Both the position numbers and the translations under genes were made by a program. Under the pieces are notes generated by a model. It was not told the DNA's origin. It saw only the letters and a program-made list of their open reading frames with translations, and did not search any database. Source: Thiorhodovibrio frisius (GTDB lineage Bacteria > Pseudomonadota > Gammaproteobacteria > Chromatiales > Chromatiaceae). Taken from it: a stretch of 64,000 nt of DNA. Shown piece after piece: positions 37,465-47,673 of this stretch (its first letter is position 1; each line of letters begins with the position of its first letter). Location of the stretch: positions 2,226,501 through 2,290,500 of the forward strand of contig NZ_CP121471.1 of the NCBI RefSeq assembly GCF_033954835.1. The letters run 5' to 3'.

Positions 37465-40400
37465 TCAGGTCCGAGGACAATGGGTGCGCAAACGCTCCTC
37501 GACCCTCGCGCGTTCGGCGGCGATATCTTCATTGTCTGGCGCCAGGGTGATGGCGCGCGCGAGCAGGGTCGCGGCCTCGCGCAACCGGTCGCAGGCAGCG
37601 GACAGATCGCCGCGTTGGTGTTGCACATCGGCGAGCTTGCGCAGGAACTCACCCTGGTTACCGAGGGCGATGATATCGTCCGGTGCGATCCGCAGGGCCT
37701 CGTTGGTCGCGGCGATGGCATCAAGCCAGGCAGTCTCAGCGCGGGCTGAGTCGCTCTGGGTGAGACGCAAGTCCCCGACTTTGCAGAGGGCGTTGCCCTT
37801 GTTGTTGTGGACGTCGACGTCGTCCGGCGCCAACGTCAGGGCCTGGTCGTAGGCGGCGATGGCCTGGTCGTAGGCGTCCTCGGCTCGGGCGTGGTCGCTG
37901 CGTGCGGCGCGCAGCTCGCCGAGTCCCCGGAGGGCGTTGCCCTTGTTGTTGTGGGCGTAGACGAGGTCCGGCGCCAGCGTCAGGGCCTGGTCGAAGGCGG
38001 CGATGGCCTGGTTGTAGGCGTCCTCGGCTCCGGCGTGGTCGCTGCGTGCGGCGCGCAGCTTGCCGAGGCCCTGGAGGGCGTTGCCCTTGTTGGTGTGGGC
38101 GGTGACGTAGTCCGGCGCCCGCGTCAGGGCCTGGTCGACGGCGGCGATGCCCTGGTTGTAGGCGTCCTCGGCTCCGGCGTGGTCGCTGCGTGCGGCGCGC
38201 AGGTCGCCGAGGCCCTGGAGGGCGTTGCCCTTGTTGCTGTGGGCCATGACGAAGTCTGGCGCCCGCGTCAGGGCCTGGTCGTAGGCGGTGATGGCCTGGT
38301 TGTAGGCGTCCTCGGCTCCGGCGTGGTCGCTGCGTGCGGCGCGCAGCTTGCCGAGTCCCTGGAGGGCGTTGCCCTTGTTGCTGTGGGCGCCGACGAAGTC
38401 CGGCGCCCGCGTCAGGGCCTGGTCGAAGGCGGCGATGGCCTGGTTGTAGGCGTCCTCGGCTCCGGCGTGGTCGCTGCGTGCGGCGCGCAGCTTGCCGAGG
38501 CTCTGGAGGGCGCTGCCCTTGTTGCTGTGGGCGTAGACGTCGTCCGGCGCCCGCGTCAGGGCCTGGTCGTAGGCGGTGATGGCCTGGTTGTAGGCGTCCT
38601 CGGCTCGGGCGTGGTCGCTGCGTGCGGCGCGCAGATCGCCGAGTCCCTGGAGGGCGCTGCCCTTGTTGCTGTGGGCGTAGACGTCGTCCGGCGCCCGCGT
38701 CAGGGCCTGGTCGTAGGCGGTGATGGCCTGGTTGTAGGCGTCCTCGGCTCGGGCGTGGTCGCTGCGTGCGGCGCGCAGATCGCCGAGTCCCTGGAGGGCG
38801 TTGCCCTTGTTGTTGTGGGCGTAGACGAAGTCCGGCGCCCGCGTCAGGGCCTGGTCGAAGGCGGTGATGGCCTGGTTGTAGGCGTCCTCGGCTCGGGCGT
38901 GGTCGCTGCGTGCGGCGCGCAGCTTGCCGAGGCTCTGGAGGGCGCTGCCCTTGTTGCTGTGGGCGTAGACGTCGTCCGGCGCCCGCGTCAGGGCCTGGTC
39001 GTAGGCGGCGATGGCCTGGTTGTAGGCGTCCTCGGCTTGGGCGTGGTCGCTGCGTGCGGCGCGCAGCTTGCCGAGTCTCGTGAAAGCGATGCCCTGTTCG
39101 TTCAGGGTTCCAACATCATCCGGTGACTGTCCCAGCGCCGCTTCCAGGCTCGCCAAGGCGCGCCGGTACGCGGTCTCCGCTGCCGCGTGCCGCGAGCGCG
39201 CGGCGGCCAGGTCCCCGATGCGCCGATCAACCGTTCCCTCGGCAAAGGCCGTCTCGAGCCGCATTACCGGCCGCAGCGCGGTCAGTGCCTCGCCGAGGGT
39301 ATGGCGGGCGTTGTCGCGGGCCTGGTCCATCACCTCGGTCCATTCCAGCCAGCCCCGCTCCCAGTCCTGTTGGTTGGCGTGGTAGATGGCCTCGGCGACG
39401 GCCTCCGGGTCGTCGGGGCCGCGGTCGCGATAAATGGCCTCGAGCGCGGCATGGGCCTCGCGGGTGGGCTCGGGCTTCCCGGCCGCGACGAGCCGGCGCA
39501 GTAGGTCGTGGATGCGGTAGCGCCCGGGGCGGGCCGGGTCGGGCCAGACGAAGGAGAAGCCGGTGAGGATGTCGAAGTCGGCGCGGCTGGCGTTGAAGCG
39601 TAGCCGATCGCCGAGGGTGTAGAACAACTCGCCGTCGAAGCCGCGTGCGGCGGCGAGCAGGGGCACGGCGGCTTGGACCTCGGCGTTGCAGTACCTGAGT
39701 AGACGTTGGACCAGTTCCTGGCCCACCTCCTGGCTCAGCGCGTGGCTGGCACCATGGGCGCCGGTCGGAAAGTCAGCGGCGGTCAGCTGTTCGCCGCGGG
39801 CGCGGGCTTGTAGGCACAGATCGGCGGTCAGACCCAGGTATAGCGGATGAACCTGGTCGGGGTGGATCTCGGCGAAACGAATCAGCGCGGCGCGCAGTGC
39901 CTGCTCGGTCTGGGTTTGGGTATTGTCGCCGGCATCGGTATCGGTATCGGTATCGGTATCGACCTGATGCCCGAGCGCGCCAATCAAGTACTCATCGGCA
40001 TAGGGCGGGTCGAGGTGGCCGATGAGCTGGCAGTTGATGTGGTTCGCGGGGATTTGGTGCTCCACCGCCTTGTCCCAGCGCGGCGGCTCGCGTCCGGCCA
40101 GCACGACGATGATGCCTCGGTTGGGTTGGTAAAGCTGGGCAAGGAGCGCCCGCAACCATTCGTCGCGCTCGAAGTAAGTCGCATCGGACTCGCTGTGGCG
40201 GCCGGTGCCCCAAAAGGATTCGTGGGTGTCGATGAGTAGCACCAGCCGCGCCGGCGCATTGGGCATGTCCATGGCGACCTGGATGGACTCCCCGAGCAGC
40301 CGCGGCAGCTCCTCCCCGAGCCGGGCGCCCTGGTCGTCCGTGGCCATGGTCTGGATCTCTTGCAGGCGGTCCGCGTCGACCCCGAGGCTCATTCGCCACA

Positions 40401-41007
40401 GGGCGAAGTTGGCCTTTAGGTGCTTGTCGAACAGACCGAGCACCTTGACGGCCATGAGACCCACTGAGGTGTCGCTGACGATATCGAACAGCGAGGCCAC
40501 AAAGTCGGCCTCCGCGGCCGGGAACAGGGCCTTGATGCGCTCGGGGGAAAGCTTGCGGCGTGCGCGCAGGTAGAGCATGAGGGCGTACTGGAACAGCGGC
40601 AGCTTGAGCCCATGGGCGCCCAGCTCGCGGGCGATCATCAGCGGCCCGGACCAGTAGCCACGCGGGTCGTCCTCGGCGGCGCCGCGACCGGCGAGGTCGT
40701 GATAAACGCAGGGCACGGGTCCGCCGGAGAGCGCGTCGTAGCCCTCGACACAGGCGCGGTCGTCGGCAATGGCGTCGAGCCGCGCCCAGTCCGCGGCCCG
40801 CAGCCGCTGGCAGTAGCGGTCCATCAGGCGCTTCAGCAGCAGGGACTTGCCATTGCCGCCGTCGCCGTGGAAGAACAGCATTTGTTCCGGGGGCGGGGCG
40901 GCGTGCAGAAAGCGCAGGAAAAGCCGGCGCTCGCCGAAGCGGTCGGTGAACAGCGGCAAGGCTTGGTCGTGCTGGGTGACGCGGGGTTTTTTTGGAGCGA
41001 TGGGCAT
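37465..41007 (-). CDS. P-loop NTPase with long TPR array (STAND-like)
   Basis: 1180 residues. An N-terminal NTPase has Walker A FFHGDGGNGKSLLLKRL (about 46-62) and Walker B RLVLLIDTHESFWG (about 255). A winged-helix-like part follows (RYRIHDLLRRLVAAG, about 505), then from about 635 to 1085 nine near-identical 48-residue TPR units and one degenerate unit. The layout is that of STAND regulators, in which the repeats sense a ligand and the NTPase oligomerises; no effector domain is evident. A short DTDTDTDTD run (39934-39960) comes from a six-base microsatellite. Divergent from the helicase fusion, 460 bases away. Confidence 0.83.
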   Translation of the reverse strand: MPIAPKKPRVTQHDQALPLFTDRFGERRLFLRFLHAAPPPEQMLFFHGDGGNGKSLLLKRLMDRYCQRLRAADWARLDAIADDRACVEGYDALSGGPVPCVYHDLAGRGAAEDDPRGYWSGPLMIARELGAHGLKLPLFQYALMLYLRARRKLSPERIKALFPAAEADFVASLFDIVSDTSVGLMAVKVLGLFDKHLKANFALWRMSLGVDADRLQEIQTMATDDQGARLGEELPRLLGESIQVAMDMPNAPARLVLLIDTHESFWGTGRHSESDATYFERDEWLRALLAQLYQPNRGIIVVLAGREPPRWDKAVEHQIPANHINCQLIGHLDPPYADEYLIGALGHQVDTDTDTDTDAGDNTQTQTEQALRAALIRFAEIHPDQVHPLYLGLTADLCLQARARGEQLTAADFPTGAHGASHALSQEVGQELVQRLLRYCNAEVQAAVPLLAAARGFDGELFYTLGDRLRFNASRADFDILTGFSFVWPDPARPGRYRIHDLLRRLVAAGKPEPTREAHAALEAIYRDRGPDDPEAVAEAIYHANQQDWERGWLEWTEVMDQARDNARHTLGEALTALRPVMRLETAFAEGTVDRRIGDLAAARSRHAAAETAYRRALASLEAALGQSPDDVGTLNEQGIAFTRLGKLRAARSDHAQAEDAYNQAIAAYDQALTRAPDDVYAHSNKGSALQSLGKLRAARSDHARAEDAYNQAITAFDQALTRAPDFVYAHNNKGNALQGLGDLRAARSDHARAEDAYNQAITAYDQALTRAPDDVYAHSNKGSALQGLGDLRAARSDHARAEDAYNQAITAYDQALTRAPDDVYAHSNKGSALQSLGKLRAARSDHAGAEDAYNQAIAAFDQALTRAPDFVGAHSNKGNALQGLGKLRAARSDHAGAEDAYNQAITAYDQALTRAPDFVMAHSNKGNALQGLGDLRAARSDHAGAEDAYNQGIAAVDQALTRAPDYVTAHTNKGNALQGLGKLRAARSDHAGAEDAYNQAIAAFDQALTLAPDLVYAHNNKGNALRGLGELRAARSDHARAEDAYDQAIAAYDQALTLAPDDVDVHNNKGNALCKVGDLRLTQSDSARAETAWLDAIAATNEALRIAPDDIIALGNQGEFLRKLADVQHQRGDLSAACDRLREAATLLARAITLAPDNEDIAAERARVEERLRTHCPRT
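37800..39090. repeat. Tandem 144-bp coding repeats (TPR units)
   Basis: Nine units of 144 bp at near-perfect identity, each encoding 48 residues with the core GNALQGLGKLRAARSDHA. Variation is limited to a few codons such as the residue after PD and K/D before LRAARS. Such homogeneity implies recent duplication or gene conversion, and copy number is likely variable and error-prone in short-read assembly. Confidence 0.92.
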
Positions 41008-41284
41008 GGCAAGCGTCCGCGTTTGAGGTTGAACGAGGCGGCTGGTCCTGTCCGCCCGGCCAGCTCACAAGCCGGGGTGGCCGCCTTGGTGGCTTGGCGG
41101 TCATTATTCGCAACCAACCGCTCGCGGGCGGCAACAAGCGCTCGGGCTTCGTGCTGAGATGGCCAGAGTTTACCCGGGCCGCGCGGCGTTGTCATTTGCC
41201 GTGCCTGTGCTCTCACCCAAGCTCAGCGCACTGCAAGCCGCTGTCGAGAGAGAATTAAAGCGGCCGTGGCCGAGTTTTTTGCAG

Positions 41285-41455
41285 AATAAGGGTCCGCCTC
41301 CATGGATTTCAGCGCGTCGGGAGGGGCCTGGGGAGAGGTCGCGAGGGTATGGAGTGACTGGCGATATGCGTTGCGCCTTGTGATGCCGATGTCATGACGG
41401 GGCGATCCGTTTGGCTAATCCAGCCGCGACCGGTGCCAAGCAGCCGCCCGCGCTA
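41285..41455. repeat. Deleted copy of the 31.85-32.05 kb sequence
   Basis: GTCCGCCTCCATGGATTTCA and following bases match 31849-31920; after an internal deletion, GCCAAGCAGCCGCCCGCGCT matches 32028 onward. It carries a dead piece of the same nucleotidyltransferase gene. The rest of the 41008-41467 gap holds no gene; promoters for the TPR gene and the helicase fusion must lie here. Confidence 0.75.
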
Positions 41456-41467
41456 TAGAATGCGGCC

Positions 41468-44400
41468 ATGGACAGCGCTTCGCCAACGGCCATGGACGCA
41501 TCGGTGCGCGGATCGATCGATCCGCTGCTGCAACGATCCCTATTTCTTGACCTCGAAACCGGTGCGGACGGTGCCGTGCACAAGATCGGCGCCATCCGCG
41601 ACGGGCGCGAGTTCCGCCGACAGGGTGCCTTCGACCTGCATCGGGCGCTGGCCGATCTGCAAAGCTTTGCTGGCGACGCCGAGTTCGTCGTCGGCCACAA
41701 CCTGCTCGGCCACGATCTGCCGACGCTGCGCGCGCTGGCGCCGGCCCTGGGTCTGCTTGGCCGGCGCATCATCGATACGCTGTATCTGTCCCCGTTGGCC
41801 TTTCCGCAGAATCCCTATCACCGGCTGGTGAAGGACTACAAGCTGGTGCGCGATAGCGTGGCAGATCCGGTGGCCGACTGCCGCTTGGCCGCGCAGATCC
41901 TGCGCGAGCAGTTCGACGTGCTGGTCAGGCGCGTGAGCGCTGGTGAGGCCGACCTGATCGGCGTATTCCAGTTCTGCTTTCGCGGTGCCACGCTGCTCGA
42001 TGACAATCCCACCGGTGGTGACGGCATGGCCGCGGTCTTCCGGCTGCTGTCGGGCGACCTGCCGAACGTCATGGGCGTGCGCGATACGCTGCTGGCGCGC
42101 TGGCAAGGCCGCGCCTGCACCACCACCGCGCCGCGGCTGATCCTGGATCACGTCAGAGACGTGAATCTGCGCCCGGTCATTGCCTATACCGCAGCCTGGT
42201 TGCAGGTGGCCGGCGGCGACTCGGTGCTGCCGCCCTGGGTGCGGCACCGCTTTCCGGCGACACGCGGGCTGTTGAAGGCCTTGCGTGAGACGCCCTGCGG
42301 CGACCCGGCCTGTCGCTGGTGCCGCGAGACGCACGACCCGGTGCGACAGCTCAAGCGCTGGTTCGGCTTCGACGCCTTCCGCTCTGAGCCAGCCGCAGCG
42401 GACGGCAGCAGCTTGCAGCAGGCGGTGGCGACCGATGGCATCGCGGATCAGTCGCTGCTCGCGATCCTGCCGACCGGTGGCGGCAAGTCGCTGTGCTTTC
42501 AGTTGCCGGGGTTGGTGCGGCATTTCCGGCGCGGCACCCTGACCGTGGTCATCTCGCCCTTGCAGGCGCTGATGAAGGACCAGGTGGACAATCTGGTCAA
42601 GAAGACCGGCACCACCAGCGCGGCCGCCATCTACGGCATGCTGACGCCGCCGGAGCGCGGCGATGTGATGGAGCGCGTGCGCCTGGGCGATGTCGCCATC
42701 CTGTACATCTCCCCGGAGCAGCTACGCAACCGCTCGGTCGGCAACCTGCTGGCCAGCCGCGAGATCGGCTGCTGGGTGTTCGACGAGGCCCACTGTCTGT
42801 CCAAGTGGGGCCATGACTTCCGCCCGGATTATCTCTACGCGGGGCGCTTTATCCGCACGCTGGCAGAGCGCCAGCAGGCCGAGATCCCGCCGGTGGCCTG
42901 TTTCACCGCCACCGCCAAGCCCGATGTCATCGCCGAGATCCTGGCGTATTTCCGCGATGAGCTAGGCCTGCAACTGCGCGCCCATGAAGGTGGCGTCGAG
43001 CGCGATAACCTCGCCTTCGAGGTGCAAACGGTCGGCAAGCACGAGAAGGATGAGCGCATCCACGTCATCCTCGCCGAGCATCTGACGCAAACTATCCCCG
43101 GTGCGCCCGATGATCCGAACCAGTCAGCCGGTGCCGCGGTGGTCTATGCCTCGCGTCGCAAGCGCACTGAGGAACTGGCGGATACCCTGATGCGCCACGG
43201 CTGGGCCGTGGCCGCCTTTCACGCCGGCATCGAGGCGCCCGAGAAGAAGCGCATCCAGAATGCCTTCGTCGCCGGCGAACTACAGGTCATCTGCGCCACC
43301 AATGCCTTTGGGATGGGCGTGGACAAGGAGGACGTGCGCGTGGTCATCCATGCCGACATCCCCGGCTCGCTGGAGAACTACATCCAGGAGGCGGGGCGCG
43401 CGGGGCGTGATCGCAAGCCGGCTCTGTGCGTGTTGCTGTACGACGAGCAGGACATTGAGGCCCAGTTCGGCCTTGAGGCCATGTCCGAGCTCAGCCGGCG
43501 CGACATCGCCGAGATCCTGCGCGGGCTGCGCCGGGCCAAGCGTGACCAAGAGGGACGGGTGGTCGCGACCAGCGCGGAATTGTTGCGCGACGAGCAACTG
43601 CGTCTCGACTTCGACACCGAGGGCCGCGATGCCGATACCAGGGTGCGCATCGCCATCGCCTGGTTGGAGCGCGCCGGTCTGGTGCAGCGCGACGACAACC
43701 GCACCGGCGTCTTCCAGGGGCGACCGGCGGTGCCGAGCCTGGAAGCGGCCGAGCGCAAGATACGTGGACTGGGCTTGTCGAAGGCGCAGCAGGCACGCTG
43801 GCTGGCGATCATGGAGCTGATGCTCAATGCCGAGCCGGACGAGGGCATCACTGCGGACGACTTGGCGCGCTTGCCGGCCTTCGCGCCTGAGGCCGACGGC
43901 ACGGCGCCCGCCTGGGACCGCGGCGAGACCCCTGGCCAGCGGGTGCTGCGCACCTTGCACGACATGGCCGGCGCCGGGCTGCTGAACAGCGGCCCACAGT
44001 TGACCGCCTTCGTCCGGCACAAGGTCAAGGACCACTCGGCGCTGATCCTGGAGCGGGTTGCGCGGCTCGAGCGGGCAATGCTTGATGCGCTGCGCGAACA
44101 GGAGCCGGACCCGGAATCGGGAGCCTGGCTGCCGCTGTCGCTGCGGCGGCTGAATCAGCACCTGCTCGATCAAGGCCAGCCGAGCAATCCAGAAACCCTG
44201 CGCACGCTGCTGAAGGGGCTGTCCCTGGACGGCCGCGGTCTGGCCGGCGCCCGCGGCAGCCTGGACCTGCGCCAGAGCGACCGCGATCACTACAGGCTCA
44301 AGCTGCACCGAGACTGGCCGACGCTAATCGCGACCGCCGAGCGCCGCCGCGCCGTCGCCGGGTTGATCCTGCGCAAACTGCTGGCCAAGCTGCCCGCCGA

Positions 44401-46765
44401 CGCGGGCGCCTCGTCGGATTTGCTGGTCAGTTTCGGCACCGACGAGCTGACCCAAGCGCTGCGCGACGACCTGACCCTAGCGGCTGAGGTGCGCGACCCG
44501 CTGGCGGCCATGGAGCGCGGGCTCATGTTTCTGCACGAGCACGGCGCCATTATCCTGCACGGCGGCTTCGCGGTGTTTCGCTCGGCGATGACAGTGCAAC
44601 TGCTGCCGGAGGCCAAGGGCCGGCGCTACAGCAAGGCGCAGTATCAGCCTCTGGCCCAGCACTATGGCGAACGGGTGTTTCAGATCCACGTCATGGATCA
44701 ATACGCCCGGCTGGGCGCGGAGATGATCCGCCAGGCACTGGGTCTGGTCACCGCCTACTTCACGCTGGGCAAGGCCGCGTTCGTCAAACGTTTCTTCGCC
44801 GACCGCCGCGAGATGCTGACCCGCGCCACCACCGCCGAGTCCTTCCACGCCATCGTCGACGCCCTCGGCAACCCGGCCCAGACCGAGATCGTCGCCGCCC
44901 CGCAGGACGGCAACCGGCTGGTGCTGGCCGGTCCGGGCTCCGGCAAGACCCGCGTCATCGTGCATCGATGCGCCTACCTGCTGCGGGTTTTGCGGGTACC
45001 GGGGCACCGCATCCTGGTGCTCTGCTTCAACCGCTCCGCGGCGCTGGAGTTGCGCCGCCGGCTCGCGGACCTGGTCGGCGACGGCGCCCGCGGCGTTACG
45101 GTGCAGACCTATCACGGCTTTGCGATGCGCCTGACCGGCCATTCCTATGCAGAACGGCTCGCGAACGGGGCTGGGACCGGGGCTGGCACCGGAACTGGGA
45201 CCGGACCCGACTTCGACGGTCTGATCGCTGAGGCCGTGGACCTGCTCGAGGGCCGCGTCGAGCTGCCCGGCATCGCGCCCGACAGTACCCGCGAGCGCTT
45301 GCTGGCAGGCTATCGGCACATCCTGGTGGACGAATACCAGGACGTCGACGCCGACCAGTATCGACTGGTCTCCGCCATCGCCGGGCGCACCGCCGACGAC
45401 GACAGTCTGACCCTGCTCGCGGTCGGCGACGACGACCAGAACATCTACGCCTTCCGTGGCGCCAGCGTCGACTATATCCGCCGCTTCCAGCAAGACTACG
45501 ACGCCGAGTTGCACTATCTGGTCGAGAACTACCGCTCCAGCGCGCACATCATCGCCGCCGCCAACGCGCTGATCGCCCACAACGGCGAGCGCATGAAACA
45601 GGACCACCCGATCCGCATCGACCGCCGCCGCAAGGCCCAGCCCGCAGGCGGGCGCTGGGCCGGGCTCGACGGACATGCCAAGGGCCGCGTGCTGCTGCTG
45701 CGTGTCGCCGACCCCGCGCGCCAAGCCGCTGCGCTGGTCGCCCGCATCCAGGAATTGCAGCGCCTGGGCGACGGCAGTTGGTCCGACTTTGCCGTGCTCG
45801 CGCGACAGCATGAGCTGCTGGCGCCGATCCGGGCGCTCTGCGAGCACCACCACATCCCGGTCAGGCTGCCCGGCGACCTGCCAGCACTACATCGCATCCG
45901 CGAGATCGGCGCCTTCCTCGCCGCGCTCAAACAGCGCCAGCGCGAACCCCTGACCGCAGAGACGCTGACCGGGCTGCTGCCACAGCGCCCAAGCCCCTGG
46001 CGCGACCTGCTGGCCAGTCTGATCGACGACTGGACCGCCGAGGCGGGCACAGCCGCCGTTCCCGCCGCCGAGATCGCGGAATTTTGCTGGGAGACCCTGG
46101 CCGAGCAGCGCCGCGAGCGCAGCGCCAGCAGCGGAGGGGGCAGCGGCGTGCTGCTATCGACGCTACACGGCGCCAAGGGCCTGGAGTTTCCGCATGTGCT
46201 GATTATTGATGGCGGATGGGATGGCAGCTGGGGGCACAACCCAGCCGACGAAGACGAACGCCGCCTCTTCTATGTCGGCATGACCCGCGCCCGCGAGACG
46301 CTGACACTGTTGGAATTGGCCCCCGGCAAGCATCCCCACCTGCCTTTGCTCGACGGCGACTGGTTGCTGCGCGCAGAGCCAGCGGTCGAAACCCCGCCGC
46401 CCGAGATTCTTGCCCGCCGCTACACGCGCCTAACCCCGGCCGATCTCGATCTCGGCTTCGCCGGTCGTCAGGCGCCAGACGCACCGATTCATGGCCAACT
46501 CGCCGCGCTGAACAGCGGCGACGCGCTGACGCCAGGACGCGACGGGGAGCATCTGACGCTAATGGATGCCGAGGGCATTCGCGTCGCGCGCCTGTCAAAG
46601 CGAGCCGCAGCCGTCTGGTGTCCGCGCATCGAGATGATCGAGACGATTCGCGTCGAAGCACTCATGCGCCGCGACCGCGCGCAGGACACCCAAGCCTTCG
46701 CCAACCACAGCCGCTGCGAGCACTGGGAGGTGCCGTTGGTGGAAATCTGTTGGCGCACGGGCTGA
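41468..46765 (+). CDS. DEDD exonuclease-RecQ helicase-UvrD helicase fusion
   Basis: 1765 residues. Residues about 20-165: DnaQ-type exonuclease (FLDLETGADG, VGHNLLGHDLPTL, DPVADCRLAAQIL). About 310-700: RecQ-like SF2 helicase (LPTGGGKSLCFQLPGL near 335, FDEAHCLSKWGHDFRPDY near 438, ATNAFGMGVDKEDVR, QEAGRAGRD). About 1140-1700: UvrD/Rep SF1 helicase (LAGPGSGKTRVIVHR near 1155, VDEYQDVD near 1288, VGDDDQNIYAFRGAS, STLHGAKGLEFPHVL, FYVGMTRARETL). All catalytic motifs look intact. Probably acts on DNA ends or forks in repair or anti-phage defence; the latter is inferred from the island setting. A weak ribosome site leaves the exact start open. Confidence 0.92.
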   Translation: MDSASPTAMDASVRGSIDPLLQRSLFLDLETGADGAVHKIGAIRDGREFRRQGAFDLHRALADLQSFAGDAEFVVGHNLLGHDLPTLRALAPALGLLGRRIIDTLYLSPLAFPQNPYHRLVKDYKLVRDSVADPVADCRLAAQILREQFDVLVRRVSAGEADLIGVFQFCFRGATLLDDNPTGGDGMAAVFRLLSGDLPNVMGVRDTLLARWQGRACTTTAPRLILDHVRDVNLRPVIAYTAAWLQVAGGDSVLPPWVRHRFPATRGLLKALRETPCGDPACRWCRETHDPVRQLKRWFGFDAFRSEPAAADGSSLQQAVATDGIADQSLLAILPTGGGKSLCFQLPGLVRHFRRGTLTVVISPLQALMKDQVDNLVKKTGTTSAAAIYGMLTPPERGDVMERVRLGDVAILYISPEQLRNRSVGNLLASREIGCWVFDEAHCLSKWGHDFRPDYLYAGRFIRTLAERQQAEIPPVACFTATAKPDVIAEILAYFRDELGLQLRAHEGGVERDNLAFEVQTVGKHEKDERIHVILAEHLTQTIPGAPDDPNQSAGAAVVYASRRKRTEELADTLMRHGWAVAAFHAGIEAPEKKRIQNAFVAGELQVICATNAFGMGVDKEDVRVVIHADIPGSLENYIQEAGRAGRDRKPALCVLLYDEQDIEAQFGLEAMSELSRRDIAEILRGLRRAKRDQEGRVVATSAELLRDEQLRLDFDTEGRDADTRVRIAIAWLERAGLVQRDDNRTGVFQGRPAVPSLEAAERKIRGLGLSKAQQARWLAIMELMLNAEPDEGITADDLARLPAFAPEADGTAPAWDRGETPGQRVLRTLHDMAGAGLLNSGPQLTAFVRHKVKDHSALILERVARLERAMLDALREQEPDPESGAWLPLSLRRLNQHLLDQGQPSNPETLRTLLKGLSLDGRGLAGARGSLDLRQSDRDHYRLKLHRDWPTLIATAERRRAVAGLILRKLLAKLPADAGASSDLLVSFGTDELTQALRDDLTLAAEVRDPLAAMERGLMFLHEHGAIILHGGFAVFRSAMTVQLLPEAKGRRYSKAQYQPLAQHYGERVFQIHVMDQYARLGAEMIRQALGLVTAYFTLGKAAFVKRFFADRREMLTRATTAESFHAIVDALGNPAQTEIVAAPQDGNRLVLAGPGSGKTRVIVHRCAYLLRVLRVPGHRILVLCFNRSAALELRRRLADLVGDGARGVTVQTYHGFAMRLTGHSYAERLANGAGTGAGTGTGTGPDFDGLIAEAVDLLEGRVELPGIAPDSTRERLLAGYRHILVDEYQDVDADQYRLVSAIAGRTADDDSLTLLAVGDDDQNIYAFRGASVDYIRRFQQDYDAELHYLVENYRSSAHIIAAANALIAHNGERMKQDHPIRIDRRRKAQPAGGRWAGLDGHAKGRVLLLRVADPARQAAALVARIQELQRLGDGSWSDFAVLARQHELLAPIRALCEHHHIPVRLPGDLPALHRIREIGAFLAALKQRQREPLTAETLTGLLPQRPSPWRDLLASLIDDWTAEAGTAAVPAAEIAEFCWETLAEQRRERSASSGGGSGVLLSTLHGAKGLEFPHVLIIDGGWDGSWGHNPADEDERRLFYVGMTRARETLTLLELAPGKHPHLPLLDGDWLLRAEPAVETPPPEILARRYTRLTPADLDLGFAGRQAPDAPIHGQLAALNSGDALTPGRDGEHLTLMDAEGIRVARLSKRAAAVWCPRIEMIETIRVEALMRRDRAQDTQAFANHSRCEHWEVPLVEICWRTG

Positions 46766-46956
46766 GTCGGGCTGAAAAATTGCCACATTGTCCCTTCGCT
46801 TTCAGCGTCGTTTGATGCTCCATCAGTAGTGGATGGAAGAAGTCCCATTTGGCCTCATTTCATCTTGGATGCGCAGCAGCAGGGCGATGGCGACAGGAAT
46901 TGTCATTCAATGGCCGATGCCTTGGGTATCGACCCTGGGCTGAGATTCTTTTCGCG

Positions 46957-47673
46957 CTAACGATTACGCTGCACGTCCCGGTTCAGTGATTGCGTCAGGA
47001 TGACCGAGGCGACCTCCAGTCCCACCAGACGCGCCAGGCGCATCGCCACATATTCAGCCTTCACCAGGTTATAGAGGTCGGTGCTGGTGGAGAACTTGGC
47101 GATGAATTTGCCGGTTTCGCTGGTCAGCAGCGCCTTGGGCCGGGCGCCGCCGACCGAGGTCCCGTGCTGGAGCGCGAGCGCCAGGTCGGCGGACAGGGAC
47201 TCGCCGCGCTCCAACCGTTCGGTCGCCTCTGCCAACGCGTCCAGACTGGCCTGCGCCGCCTCACGCGGTCGATAGTCGGTCGGGGATGCCTGAAAATCCA
47301 GGGCGCCAATCCGGTCCGATCCAGACTCCAGCAGATAGGTCAGTTCATCGAGTTCCACCTGGGCGGCGTCCAGTCCCCGGCGTCCGGTCAAGCGGTTGAT
47401 GATGACCCGTCGTCCCCAAGCATCCGGCGCCGCATCGCGCAGACAGCCGGGCAGATCGTCGTCGCGTTGATGCTGCGCGCCGGGTTGCAGCGGGAGCTCA
47501 TCGACGAAGATGCTGATGGCGTCATCGCGTCGCAGATAGGAACGGCCATAGGTGAAGGTATAGCCGCCCCGCGCCTCCCGGCGCAGCAGGCCCGCCACCA
47601 CCGGCGTGAGCGCGCCCGGCAGCCAGATCCAGACGTAAGCTTGCCGGGTGTTCGGGTCGACCTCAGAAATCAT
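46957..47673 (-). pseudogene. hipA: HipA-like kinase toxin, C-terminally truncated
   Basis: 238 residues against about 430 in HipA. The N-terminal domain (VWIWLPGALTPVVAGLLRRE, then RDAAPDAWGRRVI) and the Gly-loop region (GTSVGGARPKALLTSETGKFIAKFS) are present, but the frame ends after ILTQSLNRDVQ, before the catalytic Asp and metal site. It probably has no kinase activity. It overlaps hipB by 11 bases. Confidence 0.85.

Noticed and set aside
37807-39126. Long plus-strand frame of about 440 codons with strongly repetitive translation
   Set aside because: It is the antisense shadow of the 144-bp TPR repeats; the period keeps the frame open and composition is unlike any protein.
44477-45853. 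Minus-strand frame of 458 codons within the helicase fusion
   Set aside because: Antisense to catalytic motifs of the UvrD part; reads as low-complexity Val/Gly/Ala sequence.
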